From: Sphingomonas sp. Leaf20
GTDB taxonomy: Bacteria > Pseudomonadota > Alphaproteobacteria > Sphingomonadales > Sphingomonadaceae
Reading direction: 5' to 3'
Length of the DNA stretch: 64,000 nt
Assembly (NCBI RefSeq): GCF_001421535.1
Contig: NZ_LMKN01000001.1
Coordinates: 1,524,267 to 1,588,266 of the forward strand
In this document: one piece after another, positions 61,808 to 64,000 of the stretch
How the letters are laid out: every line of letters begins with the position of its first letter
Position numbering within the stretch: the stretch's first letter is position 1
Program-made: the position numbers and the translations under genes
The notes under the pieces: generated by a model
What the model was told of the DNA's origin: nothing
The model's database searches: none
Seen by the model: the letters and a program-made list of their open reading frames with translations, nothing else

Positions 61808-62434
61808 TCAGAATTTCGGTCCCGACACCGCCTGCCGCGTTTTCTTCGGCGCATCCTCGAGCAGCTTGGTCACGACCGGGTTGCGCCCGTCCTGCTTGGC
61901 ATAGGCGCGGGCGGACATGCCGGCGATGATGTCGGCCTGGTCCGCATCCGCACCCTCGGCCAGCAACGTCCGGATCATGCCGATGTCGCGGCGCTGCACC
62001 GCGCGGATCAGCGGCGTCTCGCCTGCCGAATTGCCCAGATTGGGGTTCGCCTTGGCCGCGGTCAGGATCGGGATCATCCCCGCCTGTCCGGTCGTCACCG
62101 CGAGCAGCAGCGGGGTGTTGCCCTTGCCGTCGCGCAGATTGGCGTCCGCGCCCTTTTGCAGCAGGAACCGCAGATAGGTCTCGTCGCCGCGCTTGATGAC
62201 GATATGCAGCGCGCCCTCGCCGGTCGTCACGTCGCGCGAGTTGACGATGCTGCTGCCCGGCCGCCCGAGCATCTCGAGCACGTCGTTGTTCTTCGACTCC
62301 CGCACCGCGTTGAGGAATTTATACCCCTCGGACTGGTTCTGCGCATTCACCGCGCTCGGCGTCAGCAGCACGGCGACGGGTAGGGCGACCGTGGCGACCA
62401 TCATGAGGGAGATGGAGTTGCGGATGTACGGCAT
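61808..62434 (-). CDS. Ankyrin-repeat exported protein
   Basis: A 208-residue protein with a signal peptide (SLMMVATVALPVAVLLTPSAVNA) and about four ankyrin repeats (GEGALHIVIKRGDETYLRFLL, GNTPLLLAVTTGQAGMIPIL, GETPLIRAVQRRDIGMIRTLL). Periplasmic or outer-membrane-associated; binding partner unknown. It is divergent from the SCO gene. Confidence 0.88.
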   Translation of the reverse strand: MPYIRNSISLMMVATVALPVAVLLTPSAVNAQNQSEGYKFLNAVRESKNNDVLEMLGRPGSSIVNSRDVTTGEGALHIVIKRGDETYLRFLLQKGADANLRDGKGNTPLLLAVTTGQAGMIPILTAAKANPNLGNSAGETPLIRAVQRRDIGMIRTLLAEGADADQADIIAGMSARAYAKQDGRNPVVTKLLEDAPKKTRQAVSGPKF

Positions 62435-62509
62435 CGATAGATCCTCGGGAACTCGGGTGGTGTGCGACGCTTGCGCCGCACGGGCTAACAGATCAAGGCT
62501 GGCTGTATC

Positions 62510-63106
62510 ATGACCAGTTTCCGCCCCGCTTTCCTGGCCGCGCTCGCGCTCGCGGCATGCAGCCCATCGGGCCCCGATACGGATACCGCCAAAAGCCCCC
62601 CGCTGGCCGGCGCTCGTATCGGTGGGCCATTCACGCTCGTCGACCAGGATGGCCGACAGGTCACCGACCGCCAGTTCGCGGGCAAGTACCGCATCATGTA
62701 TTTCGGCTACACCTTCTGCCCCGACGTCTGCCCGACCGACATGCAGACGATCGGCGCGGCCATGAAGATGCTGGAGGGCAGCGATCCGGCGCTCGCCGCT
62801 CGGATCGTGCCCGTGTTCGTCACGGTCGATCCGACGCGCGACACCCCCGCGATCGTCAAGCAGTTCGTCTCGGCCTTCCATCCCCGGATGGTCGGGCTGA
62901 CGGGTACGCCCGAGGCGATCGAGGCGGTTAAGAAGGAATTCGCGATCTTTTCGGCGAAGGGCGACGCGTCGCCCGGCGGCGGTTACCTCGTAAACCACTC
63001 GCGTCAGGCCTATCTTATGGATCCGGGCGGCAAGCCTCTCGCGCTGCTGCCACAGGACAAGGGACCACAGGCCGTGGCCGACGACATCAAGATCTGGGCG
63101 CGGTGA
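62510..63106 (+). CDS. SCO1/SenC-family copper chaperone, lipoprotein
   Basis: A 198-residue protein with a lipobox (ALAAC, Cys17) and the thioredoxin-like SCO domain: GYTFCPDVCPTDM with the copper-binding CxxxC and the His in VNHSRQAY. SCO proteins deliver copper to cytochrome c oxidase CuA. The copper site (C-x3-C plus His) is complete. Followed eight bases later by the ycgN-like gene. Confidence 0.92.
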   Translation: MTSFRPAFLAALALAACSPSGPDTDTAKSPPLAGARIGGPFTLVDQDGRQVTDRQFAGKYRIMYFGYTFCPDVCPTDMQTIGAAMKMLEGSDPALAARIVPVFVTVDPTRDTPAIVKQFVSAFHPRMVGLTGTPEAIEAVKKEFAIFSAKGDASPGGGYLVNHSRQAYLMDPGGKPLALLPQDKGPQAVADDIKIWAR

Positions 63107-63113
63107 TCGCCGT

Positions 63114-63548
63114 ATGAGCAACCGGTTCTGGGAAGACACGCCGATCGACAAGCTCGACCGCGGTCAATGGGAAGCGCTGTGCGACGGCTGCGGCAAATGC
63201 TGCATCCACAAGCTCGAGGACGAGGATACCGGCGAACTCGTCGCGACCAACGTCTCGTGCCGCCTGCTCGACCGGCGCAGCGGACAATGTTCCGATTATC
63301 GCCACCGCCACGCCTATGTCGCCGAATGCGTCCGGCTGACGACCGCGAACGTCCGCGACATCGACTGGCTGCCCTCGACCTGCGCCTATCGTCTCCGTGC
63401 AGCGGGCGAACAATTGCCCGAGTGGCATTATCTCGTCTGCGGCGACCGCGAGGCGGTGCACCGCGCGAAACAGTCGGTCCGCGGCTGGACGATCAGCGAG
63501 GACGAGGCGGGCGATCTTGAATATCACGTGATCGATCGCGAACTCTAA
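63114..63548 (+). CDS. YcgN-family cysteine-cluster protein
   Basis: A 144-residue UPF0260/YcgN protein. The cysteine-rich cluster CDGCGKCC at the N-terminus plus further Cys at about 49, 58, 71, 89 and 110 suggests a metal or Fe-S centre. Function unknown. It sits between sco and the YgjP-like gene. Confidence 0.88.
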   Translation: MSNRFWEDTPIDKLDRGQWEALCDGCGKCCIHKLEDEDTGELVATNVSCRLLDRRSGQCSDYRHRHAYVAECVRLTTANVRDIDWLPSTCAYRLRAAGEQLPEWHYLVCGDREAVHRAKQSVRGWTISEDEAGDLEYHVIDREL

Positions 63549-63552
63549 GCCG

Positions 63553-64000
63553 GTGATCGAGGGTCTGGAGATCGTCCGCCACCCCCGCGCACGCCGCGCG
63601 CGGCTGTCGATCGATCCTGCAAGCGGTCGCGCCCGTCTCGTCGTCCCGAAGCGCGCCGCGCTCAAACAGGCGCTCGCCTGGGCTCAGGGCAAGGCGGACT
63701 GGATCGCCGAACAGCGTGCGTTGCTGCCAAGCCCCCTGCCCTTCATTCCCGGCGCGGTGATCACCGTCGCCGACGAACCGCTGACGATCGCGTGGACCCC
63801 CGGCAATCGCCGGACGGTCGTGCGTGAGGGCGCGATCGTGTCGCTGTCGGGTCCCCCCGAAACGATCGCGCGTCGCGTCGAGGCGTGGCTGAAACGCACC
63901 GCGCTTGCGCTGCTCGAGGCCGAGACGGCCGAATATGCCGCCAAGGCCGGGGTCAGCGTCGCCAAGGTGGCGATCGGCGATGCGAAAGGCCGTTGGGGCA
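63553..64000 (+). CDS. YgjP-like (DUF45) metallopeptidase, 5' part
   Basis: The frame opens at a GTG (63553, four bases after the ycgN-like stop) and continues past the window end, so about 149 residues are seen. The sequence VRHPRARRARLSID, then PKRAALKQALAWAQGKADWI and the closing VAIGDAKGRWG match the N-terminal half of YgjP/DUF45 proteins, whose HExxH zinc motif should lie beyond the window. Function by family: putative zinc metallopeptidase. Confidence 0.75.
   Translation, partial: MIEGLEIVRHPRARRARLSIDPASGRARLVVPKRAALKQALAWAQGKADWIAEQRALLPSPLPFIPGAVITVADEPLTIAWTPGNRRTVVREGAIVSLSGPPETIARRVEAWLKRTALALLEAETAEYAAKAGVSVAKVAIGDAKGRWG

Overview
The window is 64 kb of GC-rich, densely packed chromosome from an alphaproteobacterium, most likely a Sphingomonas or close relative. 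Pointers are the hemE-oriC-ppsR-maf-aroE-coaE-dnaQ gene order, the imuA-imuB-dnaE2 cassette with a GAAC-N7-GAAC LexA operator, MmcB, DUF1491, DUF3576 and DUF6489 proteins, many ATGA/GTGA gene overlaps, and the intergenic repeats that begin GTCATCC and end GGATGAC. There are no insertion sequences, prophages, CRISPR arrays or rRNA genes; one tRNA (Gly-GCC) is present.

Left part (1-30 kb): the 3' end of an AsmA-like gene; gpsA/tsaD divergent from hemC and a hemD that is fused in frame to a mitofilin-like membrane protein; a globin-coupled chemoreceptor; tRNA-Gly; the SOS mutagenesis cassette imuA-imuB-dnaE2; a CnoX-type thioredoxin followed by a tightly overlapping run (LON-domain, Trm112-like, YjdF); ubiH; ftsK; a porin; lolA; a candidate structured RNA with a strong terminator; xth, ribA, ydcF; a HAD phosphatase with yggS; a thiE-like gene; a small exported barrel-like protein; then the DUF3576-leuS-lptE-holA operon, which starts here and runs to 31.7 kb.

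Central part (31-48 kb): the replication and segregation centre. parB, parA, rsmG, mnmG, mnmE and a DUF6489 gene read leftward. Three parS palindromes (two in this cluster, one at the 3' end of aroE) flank a hemE-ppsR intergenic region holding five DnaA-box-like sites, one of them perfect, four GANTC sites and an AT-rich patch. I interpret this as oriC at about 42961-43288. Gene direction switches there: terC, rho, hemJ and hemE read left; ppsR, maf, aroE, coaE, dnaQ, hpf and ptsN read right.

Right part (48-64 kb): a PaaI thioesterase, DUF1491, a SleB-type cell-wall hydrolase, mmcB under a second LexA-type operator, a zinc-type CDF exporter with a His-rich tail, a glycine-zipper protein, a polyprenyl diphosphate synthase, chorismate mutase, tmk, a membrane chemoreceptor, pncB, an 810-residue exported protein of unknown function, an M20 peptidase, an ankyrin protein, a SCO copper chaperone, a YcgN-type protein and the 5' part of a YgjP-like metallopeptidase.

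Most genes are housekeeping. The points most worth a second look are the oriC/parS layout (two parS sites inside genes encode the same tetrapeptide), the two LexA operators, the HemD fusion, the globin receptor with a CheR-docking-like C-terminus, the candidate sRNA between lolA and xth, and the unknown 810-residue exported protein.
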